From the NCBI GenBank assembly GCA_030068145.1, contig JAPJBO010000592.1, positions 79,942 through 143,941 of the forward strand: a stretch of DNA of 64,000 nt, in the 5' to 3' direction. A model generated the notes under the pieces. It ran no database searches. It saw only the letters and a list, made by a program, of their open reading frames with translations, and was not told the DNA's origin. The position numbers and the translations under genes are program-made. Position 1 is the first letter of the stretch. The number at the start of each line of letters is the position of its first letter. Positions 45,085-55,857 of this stretch are shown here, one piece after another. Source of the DNA: Diplonema papillatum (lineage: Eukaryota; Euglenozoa; Diplonemea; Diplonemida; Diplonemidae).

Positions 45085-46084
45085 TTGGGTTAGAATGCAA
45101 AGAATCTGTGGCGATAATCTGCATCGCTGACGGCGCGGTTATCTCTTCGCACGTGATGTGTCATGATCGTCGCGCTCAGGCGCGCGTTTGGTGCTTCGTT
45201 TCTTCTTCGATTGCTCGTCCTGGTTCATCGGTTGCGCTTCGACTTCTGCTTCTTCTCGGCGCCTGGGCGATGGTCGCGTTGCCTTTGATTGCACATCGAT
45301 GCGTCCTTTGCGCCTTTTCGTTACCGGCACCGCCGCGGAGTCCGATTGCCGCTTCTTCGCCGGCGTTGGTGCCGTCTTCCCGACCTTCGCTGATGAAGTC
45401 GATGTCGATGTTGCGGGTCCTCGCTCGCCTTCCGCTGCTTCCGGCAGAACGAGCACCACGTTCTCACGCTTCGCCTGTCTCGGCGCTGACGCGGGGCCCT
45501 CCGGCCCCGCCTTCCTCTTCTTCGTCATTGATTCTTCACGTCTCGTCACGGCCTCCCGGTGGTGCCCTTCCTGCAGCAGTGTCCGGTCCTCAGGTCGGCG
45601 TGCTTCTTGCAGCTGTCGCACGTCGGCATCTCATGATCGAGACATCGGTGGTGATGGTTGCGACAGCATTCCGTTGTCGTCTTACAGTGGCGCACTGCGG
45701 CATCCGGTGCTCGGCACACATTTTGACGGCTAGGCCATCACCCTCCCTGTGATGGGCCTCGCAGCCCCTGCGCTTGCAAACATCGCACTTCACTTTTTTA
45801 TGCTCGGGGCACACCCGCTCACCCCACTTTTCGTGTCGGGGAATCCCTTCCGGTACGAGCCACGGGTCTCCTTCGACGACGGCCGATTTCTTGCCCTTCT
45901 TCTTCTCCGTAGTCGTCATCTCGCTGCACGCTCCGCCCTCTCTCTTCCGTACGTCGGGAAAAGGTCCATCCCCCACGCCTCGCCGGTGAACGCATGCCGG
46001 CTCGCCTTCAGCTGCGTCTCCAAGACTTCCATCGTCTCCTCGCCGCTGCGGAAAACCGGCCTCATCTCGCAGCCCGTGAGGCAT
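45085..46084 (-). pseudogene. Retroelement C-terminus with Cys/His block, basic tail and 3' end
   Basis: This is the most complete copy of the family's 3' part. Minus strand: GCEMRPVF-like start, KKKGKKSAVVEGDPWLVPEG, then VCPEHKKVKCDVCKRRGCEA, MCAEHRMPQC and the following Cys/His pairs in a shifted frame (45590-46084). Next come TKKRKAGPEGPASAPRQAKR, LPEAAEGERG, TKRRKGR and the basic end KKKRSTKRAPERDDHD (45139-45621). The tail GATTATCGCCACAGATTCTT...CTAACCCAA closes at about 45085. The polymerase is absent from this copy. The repeated Cys-x2-Cys and His pairs suggest a zinc-binding nucleic-acid-binding domain, and the basic runs could be nuclear localisation signals. The frames do not join without one or two shifts. 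Confidence 0.55.
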
Positions 46085-46321
46085 GATGGGGCCCCTCAGC
46101 CTAGAACATTGCTTGGCCCTTGACCTGCGCCCACGGCAAGGTCTTTCTGGTTTTTTTTGGTGGCCTCATCACCGACTCTGGGAGAGCGGGGGGTCTGGGG
46201 GGCTTCGCCCCCCGGCGAACGGTATGGTACATCAAATTGGGCCAAATTGGGGGTCCGGGGGGCACACCCCCCGGCGCACGGTACACTACACCAGGTACAG
46301 GTACATGTGACGATAGACGTC

Positions 46322-47100
46322 GGCTTGGCGCTTTACAGCCAAATCGGGTATGTTACGCTCGTGTTACGCTGTTTTTTAGCGAAAATTATCATGTTACGCT
46401 CGTGTTACGCTGTTTTTTAGCGAAAATGGTCATGTTACGCTCGTGTTACGCCGTTTTACAGCCAAATTGGGCATGTTACGCTCGTGTTACGCTGTTCTTT
46501 AGCGAAAATTATCATGTTACGCTCGTGTTACGCTGTTTTACAGCCAAATTGGGCATGTTACGCTCGTGTTACGCTGCTTTACAGCCAAATCGGGCATGTT
46601 ACGCTCGTGTTACGCTGTTTTTTAGCGAAAATTGTCATGTTACGCTCGTGTTACGCTGTTTTACAGCCAAGTTGGGCATGTTACGCTCGTGTTACGCTGC
46701 TTTACAGCCAAATCGGGTATGTTACGCTCGTGTTACGCTGTTTTTTAGCCAAAATTATCATGTTACGCTCGTGTTACGCTGTTTTTTAGCGAAGATTATC
46801 ATGTTACGCTCGTGTTACGCTCGTGTTACGCTCGTGTTACGCTGTTTTACAGCCAAATTGGGCATGTTACGCTCGTGTTACGCTCGTGTTACGCCGGTTT
46901 TTAGCGAAAATTGTCATGTTACGCTGGATTACAGCCAAAATTATCATGTTACGCTCGTGTGACGCTTTTTTTTTAGCGAAAATTGTCATGTTACGCTCGT
47001 GTTACGCTCTTTTACAGCCAAAATTATCATGTTACGCTCGTGTTACGCTGTTTTTTAGCGAGAATTGTCATGTTACGCTCGTGTTACGCTGTTTTGTCAA
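46322..47100. repeat. 41-bp satellite with two alternating unit types
   Basis: About 18 units share CATGTTACGCTCGTGTTACG. One type goes on TTTTTTAGCGAAAATTAT, the other TTTTACAGCCAAATTGGG, both 41 bp. The long plus frame through them (46120-46962) is a by-product of the repeat. Confidence 0.9.
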
Positions 47101-47284
47101 ATTGGCTCGTGTTATGTGGTAGTTTAATGTCAGCTAATTTCGTGTAAAGCCCCGGCAGGGAACGAAATTTTCCAAACAGGAACGCTGAATCTTTTCTTAC
47201 CTAGTTTGGTTCATTTCGGGAACTGTCGCTTTCCGGAACTGACCTCCTTATTTCGAAACAGCGTCGAACACGCGATTGGATGAG

Positions 47285-47770
47285 AGGATCCCACGGGATC
47301 TGGCTAATAGGATTGATTGTGGTCTCTTTTGGCCTGCTTCCATTAGTCGGGCCTCCAGGTGATTGTGGTCTCTTTTGGCCTGCTCCTGCGCCCAAGCCCG
47401 CTTCCAGGGTGATTGTGGTCTCTTTTGGCCTGCTCCTGACGAGATCCCACGGGATCTGGCTAATAGGATTGATTGTGGTCTCTTTTGGCCTGCTTCCATT
47501 AGTCGGGCCTCCAGGTTGATTGTGGTCTCTTTTGGCCTGCTCCTGTGCCCAAACCCGCACACGCCGGCTTCCAGGGTGATTGTGGTCTCTTTTGGCCTGC
47601 TCCTGACGAGATCCCACGGGATCTGGCTAATCGGATTGATTGTGGTCTCTTTTGGCCTGCTTCCTTTAGTCGGGCCTCCAGGTTGATTGTGGTCTCTTTT
47701 GGCCTGCTCCTGTGCCCAAGCCCGCACACGCCGGCTCCCAGGTTGTTTGTGGTCTCTTTTGGCCTGCTCC
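47285..47770. repeat. Higher-order tandem repeat around TTGTGGTCTCTTTTGGCCTG
   Basis: The core occurs nine times and is followed in rotation by three different spacers (ACGAGATCCCACGGGATCTG..., CCATTAGTCGGGCCTCCAGG, TGCCCAAGCCCGC...). This gives a composite unit of about 170-180 bp. Confidence 0.85.
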
Positions 47771-47960
47771 CGACCTTCGCTGCTGAAGTCGATGTTGATG
47801 TTGCGGGTCCTCGCTCGCCTTCCGCTGCTTCTGGCAGAACGAGCACCACGTTCTCACGCTTCGCCTGTCTCGGCGCTAACGCGGGGCCCTCCGGCCCCGC
47901 CTTCCTCTTCTTCGGTGCTGCTTCTTCCCCTCTCGCCACGGCCGCCCGGTGGTGCCCCTT
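47771..47960 (-). pseudogene. Short fragment of the Cys/His retroelement family
   Basis: CCRKGHHRAAVARGEEAAPK, LAPRQAKRENVVLVLPEAAE and GPATSTSTSAAKVG match the 45-kb copy. The fragment is bounded by two satellites. Confidence 0.55.
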
Positions 47961-48037
47961 CCGACAGCACAGTTTGGGCCTTCGACTCCTACCTGTCGAG
48001 TGCAACCCCGCAGCAATTCTCGCAGTACTGCAAAGAA

Positions 48038-49080
48038 GACGTGCTGCGGAACATCTCTCCACGGACCGCACATTGCCATTAAACCGACGAGCCAGACTGA
48101 TCCCTTCCGCTGCCTCGTGTCGAACGCGGCCCATCGGTTCCCGGATAGACGCTACCAAGGAACGGAAGAACATCGTCGCGAACCAGCGACACCCACTTGA
48201 GGGGGCTTCCAGAACCTGATGCGCCTGCGTCCCATCGACGGTAAAGGCACCGGGCCCACCCTGTCTGGATGAGTCTCGTTTCAAGACGTCTGCTATTTGT
48301 CCAGCAGTAGGAACACAGGCACTGGCACGCACTGGCAGAGAATGACGTTCCTGAGTTGGGGTTTTTTGACTTCCAATGCACCGACAATTTTCGGCGGGCA
48401 GGCTGTCGACAAGAAGTTCTGATTGTCGACAGCAGAGAGAACGAGGCCGCGTAAGCCTTGCCGCCGTCAACTTGCATAGAAGATGTGCTGCGGAACTCTC
48501 TCCACGGGCCGCACATTGCCATAAAACCGACGAGCCAGACTGATCCCTTCCGCTGTCGAACGCAGCCCATCAGTTCCCGGATAGACGCTGCCCTATCTCA
48601 CCAAGGAACGGAAGAACATCGTCGCGAACCAGCGACACCCACTTGAGGGGGCCTCCAGAACCTGATGCGCCTGCGTCCCATCGACGGTAAAGGCACCGGG
48701 CCCTGTTTGGATGAGTCTCGTTTCAAGACGTCTGCTAATAGTCCAGCAGTAGGAACACAGGCACTGGCACGCACTGGCAGAGAATGACGTTCTTGAGTTG
48801 GGGGGTTCTTCCAATGCACCGACAATTCTCGGCGGGCAAGCTGTCGACAAGAAATTCTGATTGTCGACAGCGGAGAGCGCGATGCCGCGCAAGCCTTGCC
48901 ACCGTCAACTTGCAAAGAAGATGTGCTGCGGAACATCTCTCCACGGACCGCACATTGCCATACAACCGACGAGCCAGGCTGTTCCCTTCCGCTGCCTCGT
49001 GTCGAACGCGGCCCATCAGTTCCCGGATAGACGCCGCCCTACCGCACCAAGAAAGGGAAGAACATCGTCGCGAACCAGCG
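48038..49080. repeat. Tandem repeat, unit about 440 bp, 2.4 copies
   Basis: Units starting GAAGAYGTGCTGCGGAAC at about 48036, 48478 and 48917 are highly similar over their length. A diverged piece (GAAGATGTGCTGCGGGAC) lies at 36290. Minus-strand frames cross the units but show no family motif. Confidence 0.8.
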
Positions 49081-49392
49081 ACCAAAGCCCGTTCGCCTAC
49101 TTTCTAGCCCTCTCAACTGCCATTTGCGGATTGCCTCTCTCAACGTGTGCCCCAGCTCGCCCTTGCTCTGCCGCACCAGCCCGATCACGTTCCCTTCCTC
49201 GTCCTCCGCGTCGTCGAAATCTTGCTTCCAACGTATCCCGAGCTTCTTCGCATGCTGCGCCGCTATCCCGATGGGTCCCCACGCGCGGTCTTTGCTTCCG
49301 TACGCCCGTCGGACTGCCGCGACGCGTGCCCTCCACACCGGTTTCTTCCGGCAAACTTCTGCGATCATGCCGAGTGAACGATACGGCAGCAC
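49039..49392 (-). pseudogene. Non-LTR reverse transcriptase fragment (post-palm region)
   Basis: HAKKLGIRWKQDFDDAEDEE and LGHTLREAIRKWQLRGLESR match, in layout, the HLFREGLRLRAWRYLTTQRQ region of the reverse transcriptase at 9.24-9.3 kb. In related algal elements this H..LRE..R...L..L..RR segment follows the palm and precedes a zinc knuckle. The catalytic motifs are absent. The fragment lies upstream (minus strand) of the 440-bp repeats and the Cys/His fragment, so all may stem from one broken element. Confidence 0.5.
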
Positions 49393-51660
49393 GGTATACG
49401 GGTCGAGAGTGTGATCTGCTCCTCCGTCGCGTTCGGGTTCACCTACGAACGACGTTCACTTGTCCCGCTGTTGTTTGCGGCCCGCAGGTGTGGAGGCAGA
49501 ATTCTGGGTACGCACCAGCTCCACTCATCTTCTCCAGGCATCTCGTGTACTTCTCCCAGTCGGCCTTCTTCCAGACCCATCGGGTGGCGTTGCTTCGCGC
49601 CATGTGTCACCCGCCGCCACCACTGTGTGTGCGTCTACGTCAAGCTCGTCGGGCTTGAAATCGCTCACCCTCGTCTCAAAAGCTCTCTTACGCACATGTT
49701 CAAAGTTACGCATTAAAATTTGAAGGGAGGTGTCCTGCTGTTGTAATTCCAGTTACGTGCTCTTCAATACCCTCATTGCCCAGTTGGGCCAGCATTGTGG
49801 TGAGCCTGTGGTGCCACTCGGGTGCTATCCGTCACAATTTCGTGTGACCTCATCCGAATTTTATCGAGATTTTGACCCGAAATACCTCGAAAACCGGCCA
49901 GAAACCGTTCTTCTGAGGGGTTTAACGTCAGTTCTTCAAACCGGAAAAAGCGGAAAATCGGACGGAATCGGACTGGTCCGATTTTTTCCGATCCGACCAA
50001 TCCGATTTCCGACAGATCCGTGACCATGTCACGCAGATCATGACTCTCTAGCGTCATGAAAGTCTTTCAGACAGGCTAAGGGCTGACTATTTTTATTTTT
50101 GGCTCGCGCTCGCGCGCGCCCGAATTTCTGTGAAACCTCGAAAAAAAAAATGCTAACCCAAACAACTTCCGCCGGCAGAGAAACCTTGCCTAAAGAAATC
50201 AACTGCCTTCGGGTAGGCTAGTCTGACACGAGTTGTCGTCGGGAAAAAAAAAAAAAAATAGTTGGGAAAAAAAAATAATTTGTGCAGGGTCGACATGACA
50301 ACTCGGACGACTCCGCCACTTCTGGTCACCTGGACCACTTCGGGCACTCGGAAATTTTTGAGTTATCACGGACACAGAAGTCCCCGCCTGGGAATACCTG
50401 CAAATTGCAGACACGACTCCAATGGCGGTCAATACCAGGTGCCCAGCCAAAAGGGATCTCAACCATAGTTGGGGCAGCCCCAGAGCTGGCTGTTTTTGGC
50501 ATGGCAAGAAACTATGCCTTGAACGATACACAGTCGTGCACGAAAATGAGAACCCTTCAAAAAAAAGTCACACGACTTTCAATTCTGTGGTGCAGACGAT
50601 CCCATTGGAGCACCTGTGCAGCACTACGGCTGCACAGGCGCAACACTGCTACATAGGAAGGAAGGTAGGGAAACGAGAACTGCTTGCAAGCGAGTCGGAT
50701 GAGCCTGTGCTCTGTTTGTGTGGAAAGCCATCTAGCTGCGATTGACTGAGGCTGAGGGGCGAAGAAGAACCCCTTGTGTTGTGAGACTGTACCTGGCCCG
50801 GAATCTGGGGTCATGGGACGATGGGCCCTACTACTGCTGGCACTGGGCTCGTGAGCTTGCCCATCCTTTTGGAAACATCTGCCACACTGTGGGCACCTTC
50901 TAGGCTGTGGAACTGCTTATTCGCATTGTTTCCTTCCAGTTTCCTGGCATCTGCAATGAACTTCACGAAGCCGGGAGCGTCGACACTCGTTGCACAGATT
51001 CATGCCGCAGGTTTCAGTGGAGTACTCTTCTCCCTGTTGCGAAAGCGGCCGACCGACAGCGTAGGAGAGGAATAACCACCGACAGCCACTAGGATGGCTA
51101 CCACCGGAGGCTGTAGCCACCCATGGTGGTTGCCCAACCATGCTCCGACTCTTCTTCAAACCCGAGCACTTCCCCTGGGGATGCATCTGTGCGAGGTCCT
51201 TCAGCAATCGAGAGGTCCAAAGCAAGCAGCCAATCCATCGACGCCAACTTCACATCTATGATCTCTCGTCCGCTTCTACGTATCTCGTTGGCTTCATGGG
51301 AACCACGGGACGTCCATGTGGACTCGCTGTTCATCAGCATATCCCCAGCAACGGTGTACCATGTGCCTGCTGGTCTTGTCTTTTAGATACTTTGTGAACT
51401 CGTGTTGGCGTTGTCGATATGGTACGATGCCAAAAGGGGGGGGGGGGGTTTGGGCAGATGTTTTCTGGCACAGTAAGATACTGGACAAGTGGGGTATAGG
51501 ACCTACGCCCCCCAAAAACCATGTTTGCGAGCCGATTTCGAGCTCAAATGCTCTCGGCGAGCCTTCTTTTGAGCACAAAACGCGGGTTTTCTGGATTTCG
51601 ATGTCCCTTGATTGATTCTGATGAAGGAAGGAAAAGAGCAGCGGAATACCATCGAGTTGG

Positions 51661-53492
51661 CTACCGCTTCGTGCCGCGACTTGCTGACTTTGCTACAGGT
51701 TTCCTGCCAGTGGTTCTTGCTCTCTTAGCCTCTTTTTGGTCTTTCGCAGCCAGCTCGTCGAAAACCTGTTTCTTCTTGAGCCGCTTTTTATGGAGCCTTC
51801 CTTTCAGACCTTCGCTTGAGCTAGATGACGAGCACTCACTCCTGCTACTCAGTACGTCACACTCACTATCTGAGTTGCACAGCGGCAGCTTGTCCGAGAC
51901 CTTTGGCGTGAACGTGAAGGCCACAGGGCGGGTTTTCGCTCGAAGTTTGCACCCCGGTTCACCACTGAAGTCATGAACTGTCACATTGCCAAGGCTGTCT
52001 TTCTCATATGACCCGATGACCATGACGTTCCCTATCTTTCTGACGTTGAAAGTGGCGGTTTGTGAACGGATACGAACTTGAACTGCCGCTGTGCAAGCAA
52101 TCCTTTCTATCACTCCTTTGACATCGTTCAACGTTTGCACGGCGTTCTTGCGGGATGCCATGTCGAGTGCCCGGCTAACAGAGCCGAAGTGCTGGTCACG
52201 GTCGTTCTTGCCGTGCCCGCCCTCAAAGAAGTTTATCGAAGCCGTCGATTTTTCTTCGAGAAGGCGACTGATGAAGAGGAGGCTTCGGAAATGCCTACCA
52301 GAATCACACCAGTAAACACACTTTTTGTCTTCCGGAAAGAATTCCTTTGCCCGCTCCAGAGCACGCACTGCGGCAAACGAGCACTGATTGTGCGTGCGCA
52401 TCAGTATGTCAATGTGCTGGCGTTTGGTCGAATCACCAGTTGTCCAATGCAAGCCAAACCCAAGGAGAGAGAAGGCCCCCTGGTTGTAAAAAAGCTGACC
52501 AGGCTCTTCTGGCAGCATCGGCAACTTTCCCTTCTGCTTAAAGTCGAATGTCACCACGACACAGCCGGGTGGTGGGTTCTTGAGGTGAGCAGCCCTCTGT
52601 CGTGCCGCAGATTCCTGATGAAGCTGGACTTCCATGACATAACTGCTAAACTGCTCTTGACTTGGGGGGGAATAGTAGGTTCGTCCAAAGCGCCGAACAG
52701 AAAAAAGGGGCTCGCGTCTGATCGCCAGTACTGCGAAGTGAGCCACTTCTTGTTACTGGCAATGTACTCACGAAGGCGATTGTTAATCATGTTCCCTTCT
52801 GCACAGGTGTCACACACATCGGTCCGTCGAGAAAGGTGCTGGAACTGGGCTCCACGTAGCCGGCGGTACGTGGTGTACGACACCTTTTGATTCAGGTCGC
52901 TTTCTTCGTACACCAGCTGGAAGGGTACGAGAACGTTCTGTGCGACAACCGTCTCGTCTGCGGTGCAAAGCTTTTTGATGACACGTGACGTTGGTGTCGA
53001 TGCCTGCTCGTGATCGTCGAATGCCTGCTGCCTCATTTCCGGGGTCACCTTTGTTGGTCGCCCGCCTCTTGCCACCTCTTCCCCGTTCTGTCTGTTGGCC
53101 CACAGCTTGTCCCCAACTTTCATGCCCACTACCGCGTACCGCTGCCTCACCCATCCCAAACCCTGCACGATCTTGCGCCGTGTCAGCTCGTGCGTGATGC
53201 TGTTGAACGTTTCAGGAAATGAACCGGATAACTCACGCCAGATTCGGGCCTTCTCAGTCTCTGTACACAGAGATACAACGAACCCGATCGGGTCAGCTCC
53301 TGCGACCTTCTCCAGAAAGGCTCTCGTCACTTTGAAGCGTCTCTTCATGGTGCCCGATGACTTATCGTACTTCGTATACGCGTCTTGCCTCGCGAATTCT
53401 TCAACCGATGTTTCGACAAAACGCATTCCCGAGTCGCGCATTTTAAGATTTTGTTCAGTTCCTTTGGTGGGTGGGTGCTGTATCAAAGTCAT
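51661..53492 (-). pseudogene. DDE/RNase-H-fold-like transposase, one frameshift
   Basis: Two minus frames (53492-52551 and 52746-51661) overlap at a G7 homopolymer near 52665, where one base would join them. The N-part has helical, HTH-like character (SITHELTRRKIVQGLGWVRQ) and CDTCAEGNMINNRLREY. The second part carries VVVTFDFKQKGKLP (first Asp), CVYWCDSGRHFRSLLF (second Asp) and INFFEGGHGKNDRDQHFGSV. The sequence D.....DSG..FR...F..GHGK...D.HFG resembles an unnamed group of eukaryotic transposase-like proteins with a GHGKxxxD motif. The C-terminus is Ser- and Lys/Arg-rich (KKRLKKKQVFDELAAKDQKE). Assignment to a named superfamily is open. TA duplication would suit Tc1/mariner-like chemistry. 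Confidence 0.6.
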
Positions 53493-53671
53493 TGTACAGG
53501 CGTTACCCTACCTGGGGCCTCGAAATCCAGAAAAACCGCGTTTTGTGCTCAAAAGAAGGCTCGCCGAGAGCATTTGAGCTCGAAATCGGCTCGCAAACAT
53601 GGTTTTTGGGGGGCCGTAGGTCCTATACCCCACTTGTCCAGTATCTTACTGTGCCAGAAAACATCTGCCCA

Positions 53672-53725
<54 letters not shown>

Positions 53726-53727
<2 letters not shown>

Positions 53728-54856
53728 GACACGGGGTGGATCCTCTTCGACGACCTGCACGTCACCTCTGTCGACGACATTCCGTGGGGTGACGTTTACC
53801 TCGCGGCCTTTGTCCGGATCCCCCGGAATGCCCACGACATGACTGTCCGTGCCCCGTCACCCTCCATGGTGCTTCCTACTCAGGATCGGCTACCCGACTT
53901 GCCTGCACCCCCAGGTTCAGCCGGTAATTTGATGAGCCGGCAGTCGGAAGGATCACCTGACTCCTTCTGCCCCTTTGGTAATTCGCCACCCTGCCCGCCC
54001 TTGCCGGACTCCCAATGTCTGACACCGCATGGTCAGTTGTTTGAACAGCAGTTAACAGGTTCCCCGGTGCTGCGATGTCAACACTGCTCCGTCGAATGCA
54101 CGAAGGATGGCCAGACGTTCCAAGGTCTGAGGGGACTCCGCGCGCATGAGAGACGTTGCCACCTCGCGGGTGTGAGATTCTGATCCGCGTCGTTTGAGCC
54201 TCATCGGATTCTTGATTGCTGGCTGGTCTATATTTCACTCCGCACCCGTTTACCCTGACTAACGGGAAAAACTCGAAGTGTCTGTACGAGTGAACGCACA
54301 CTAACATGAGAGGATGAAGGCACGTATATGCCGCCTGGCCCTGTGCTAGGCGTAGTTTGAGGTTGTACTTATTTCCGAACAACCTACCACGAGCTTATCC
54401 ACCCACACCCCCATTTTTCCCCTTTCTTTTTATTTACTTTTTCCCGCCCGATGTCGCTGATGACTAACGGACCGTCGGACCCGTCCCAACGGGGGTGCTT
54501 ATGGAAGCTGCAATGAAGGCTTAGACCGGTACGGGCTACATGGCAACCCCTGCTCAACATGTAGAACGTGGGGGGCCCTTGATCACATTCATTACGGGTG
54601 TGGTCGTGGTGTCGGTCGCAATAGTCGCTTTGCTAGCCAAAGAGAGAGATAGAGAGAAAAAGAGCGCCAGAGAGAAAAGAAAAGATAACGTTATCTTCCG
54701 GAAAAGAAGGGTTACGCGAACCCCCGAAAAAATAATTACCCCCCAAAAAAAATATACAGAAAAAAAAAAAAAATAATAAAAACACAAACCGACGGTGACC
54801 CCCAAAACCTTTTTCAACCTTTCCAACACCCTTCAAGCTAAACCATTATACAACGA
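53726..54856 (+). mobile_element. 5'-truncated RT-USP retroelement, copy 3
   Basis: It begins inside the USP domain with DTGWILFDDLHVTSVDDIPW, the Trp...FDD end of a USP fold. It then runs through the same C2HC finger frame and 3' UTR as copy 1 and stops at TTATACAACGA (54856) before nine C residues. It sits in the oligo-C tract of the right terminal repeat of transposon G. The tract is 52 C long on its 5' side, so the target duplication is hidden in C-runs. Confidence 0.8.
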
Positions 54857-54999
54857 CCCCCCCCCTTTTGGCATCGTACCATATGTTTTCGGATTATTTT
54901 GAGGGGTTGAACTTAAAATGCATCCGAGAAGGGTGAATGCCAACCCAAGATTGGACTCAGGGCTCGAATGACACTGCGGCCAGGTGTCCGTCAGTCTAT

Positions 55000-55111
55000 T
55001 TTTTTTTTGTCATTTTCTGCCCTGTTATTTTTTTTTTTTTTGTAGTTTTCTGCCCTACTATTTTTTTTTTTGTAATTTTCTGCCCTGTTTTTTTTTTTTT
55101 TTTTGTAATTT

Positions 55112-55146
<35 letters not shown>

Positions 55147-55190
55147 GTTTTTCTGCCCTTTTTTTTTTTTTTTAGCGCGCGCGCCCAGAT
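55000..55190. repeat. T-run minisatellite with TTTTCTGCCCT spacers
   Basis: Six T-runs of 8 to 28 bases are separated by GTAATTTTCTGCCCT-like spacers. Poly-Phe and poly-Lys frames here are artefacts. Confidence 0.9.
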
Positions 55191-55352
55191 TTTTTTGAGG
55201 TGCCCGAGCGCGAGCCAAAAATAAAAAATAGTCAGCCCTAAGCCTGTTTTCCAAGAGAACGCACTAGCTTCTGGCCAGCCGAGCGCTCGCACTCAATTGA
55301 AACCCGCAGTACCACGCACGCCGCCCACACCCCCCACAACTACGCCACACAG

Positions 55353-55857
55353 GGCCGCCACCGGCTTGAAATTGACGAGGCCACCGCCGGAATGTGGGTG
55401 TTGATCGAGGGCATAGACAGTACGATCATGAAGACAGCAACTATCTGCGACGCCAAAAACGACAGCGCGTTCGTGTTCAAGCCGCTAAGCTTCGTGACGT
55501 CCAGCGTGGTGAAGCTGGCCATTGAGCCGTTGCTGCCGAGTGATCTACCGAAAATGGTCGAAGGGTTGCGGAAAATCAACAAAACATACCCCCTAGCGCA
55601 GACACGGGTGGAAGAAAGCGGCGAGCACGTTATCATCGGAACGGGAGAGATGCACTTAGACAGCATTATGCACGACTTAAGGAAAATGTACACAGAGATC
55701 GAAGTCAAAGTCGCAGATCCAGTGACCGTGTTTTGCGAGACTGTCATCGAGACCTCGTCGCTCAAGTGCTACGCCGAGACGCCGAACAAGCGCAACAAGA
55801 TCACGATGATTGCCGAAGTTCTCGAAAAAGGGCTTGGCAATGCCATCGAAAAGAGAG
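55353..55857 (+). CDS. SNU114: Snu114/EFTUD2, exon 2
   Basis: It codes [37 protein letters not shown] and [20 protein letters not shown], then [20 protein letters not shown]. This is the domain-III stretch (EF-2-like GTGEXHLD) and the start of domain IV. The next part, [20 protein letters not shown], is followed by [20 protein letters not shown], typical of the family. It enters at phase 0 and leaves after the first base of a codon at a GTCTG donor. Confidence 0.92.

Larger units (their letters stand above)
51420..54881. mobile_element. TA-flanked DNA transposon G with about 165-bp terminal inverted repeats
   Basis: The left end TGGTACGATGCCAAAAGGGG...TTTGGGCAGATGTTTTCTGG extends to about 51597. 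The mirror image is at 53525-53673 and, after an inserted retroelement copy, 54857-54881 (TTTTGGCATCGTACCA). TA flanks both ends (51418-51419 and 54882-54883). The two arms are nearly identical, which argues for recent activity. A minus-strand transposase-like gene fills the interior. Confidence 0.8.
50072..55246. mobile_element. Large composite bounded by matching terminal inverted repeats
   Basis: CAGGCTAAGGGCTGACTATT, then TTTATTTTTGGCTCGCGCTC, at 50072 is mirrored at 55246 (...GAGCGCGAGCCAAAAATAAA, AAATAGTCAGCCCTAAGCCTG). The CAGG-type end is reminiscent of hAT elements, but the 8-bp flanks (CTTTCAGA / TTTTCCAA) agree only in part. The repeats may therefore belong to two independent small elements. 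Minus-strand frames at about 50.8-51.1 kb (VDAPGFVKFIADARKLEGNN) are open but unassigned. Confidence 0.45.
43914..55352 (+). other. Snu114 intron 1, 11.4 kb, filled with mobile and repeated DNA
   Basis: The donor CAG|GTATGC at 43914 and acceptor CACACAG before 55353 join RLWVPQ to [20 protein letters not shown] in phase 0, exactly as the family alignment demands. The intron holds element E, retroelement fragments, three satellite types and a nest of DNA transposons with a retroelement inside. Confidence 0.85.

Noticed and set aside
46120-46962. A 280-codon plus frame
   Set aside because: It is a read-through of the 41-bp satellite, giving a periodic peptide and no family motif.
47499-48470. 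A 323-codon minus frame
   Set aside because: It stitches two satellites to a retroelement fragment. Only the middle matches a family, so it is not a gene.
54991-55292. Lys-rich and Phe-rich open frames
   Set aside because: They are produced by T/A homopolymer runs.
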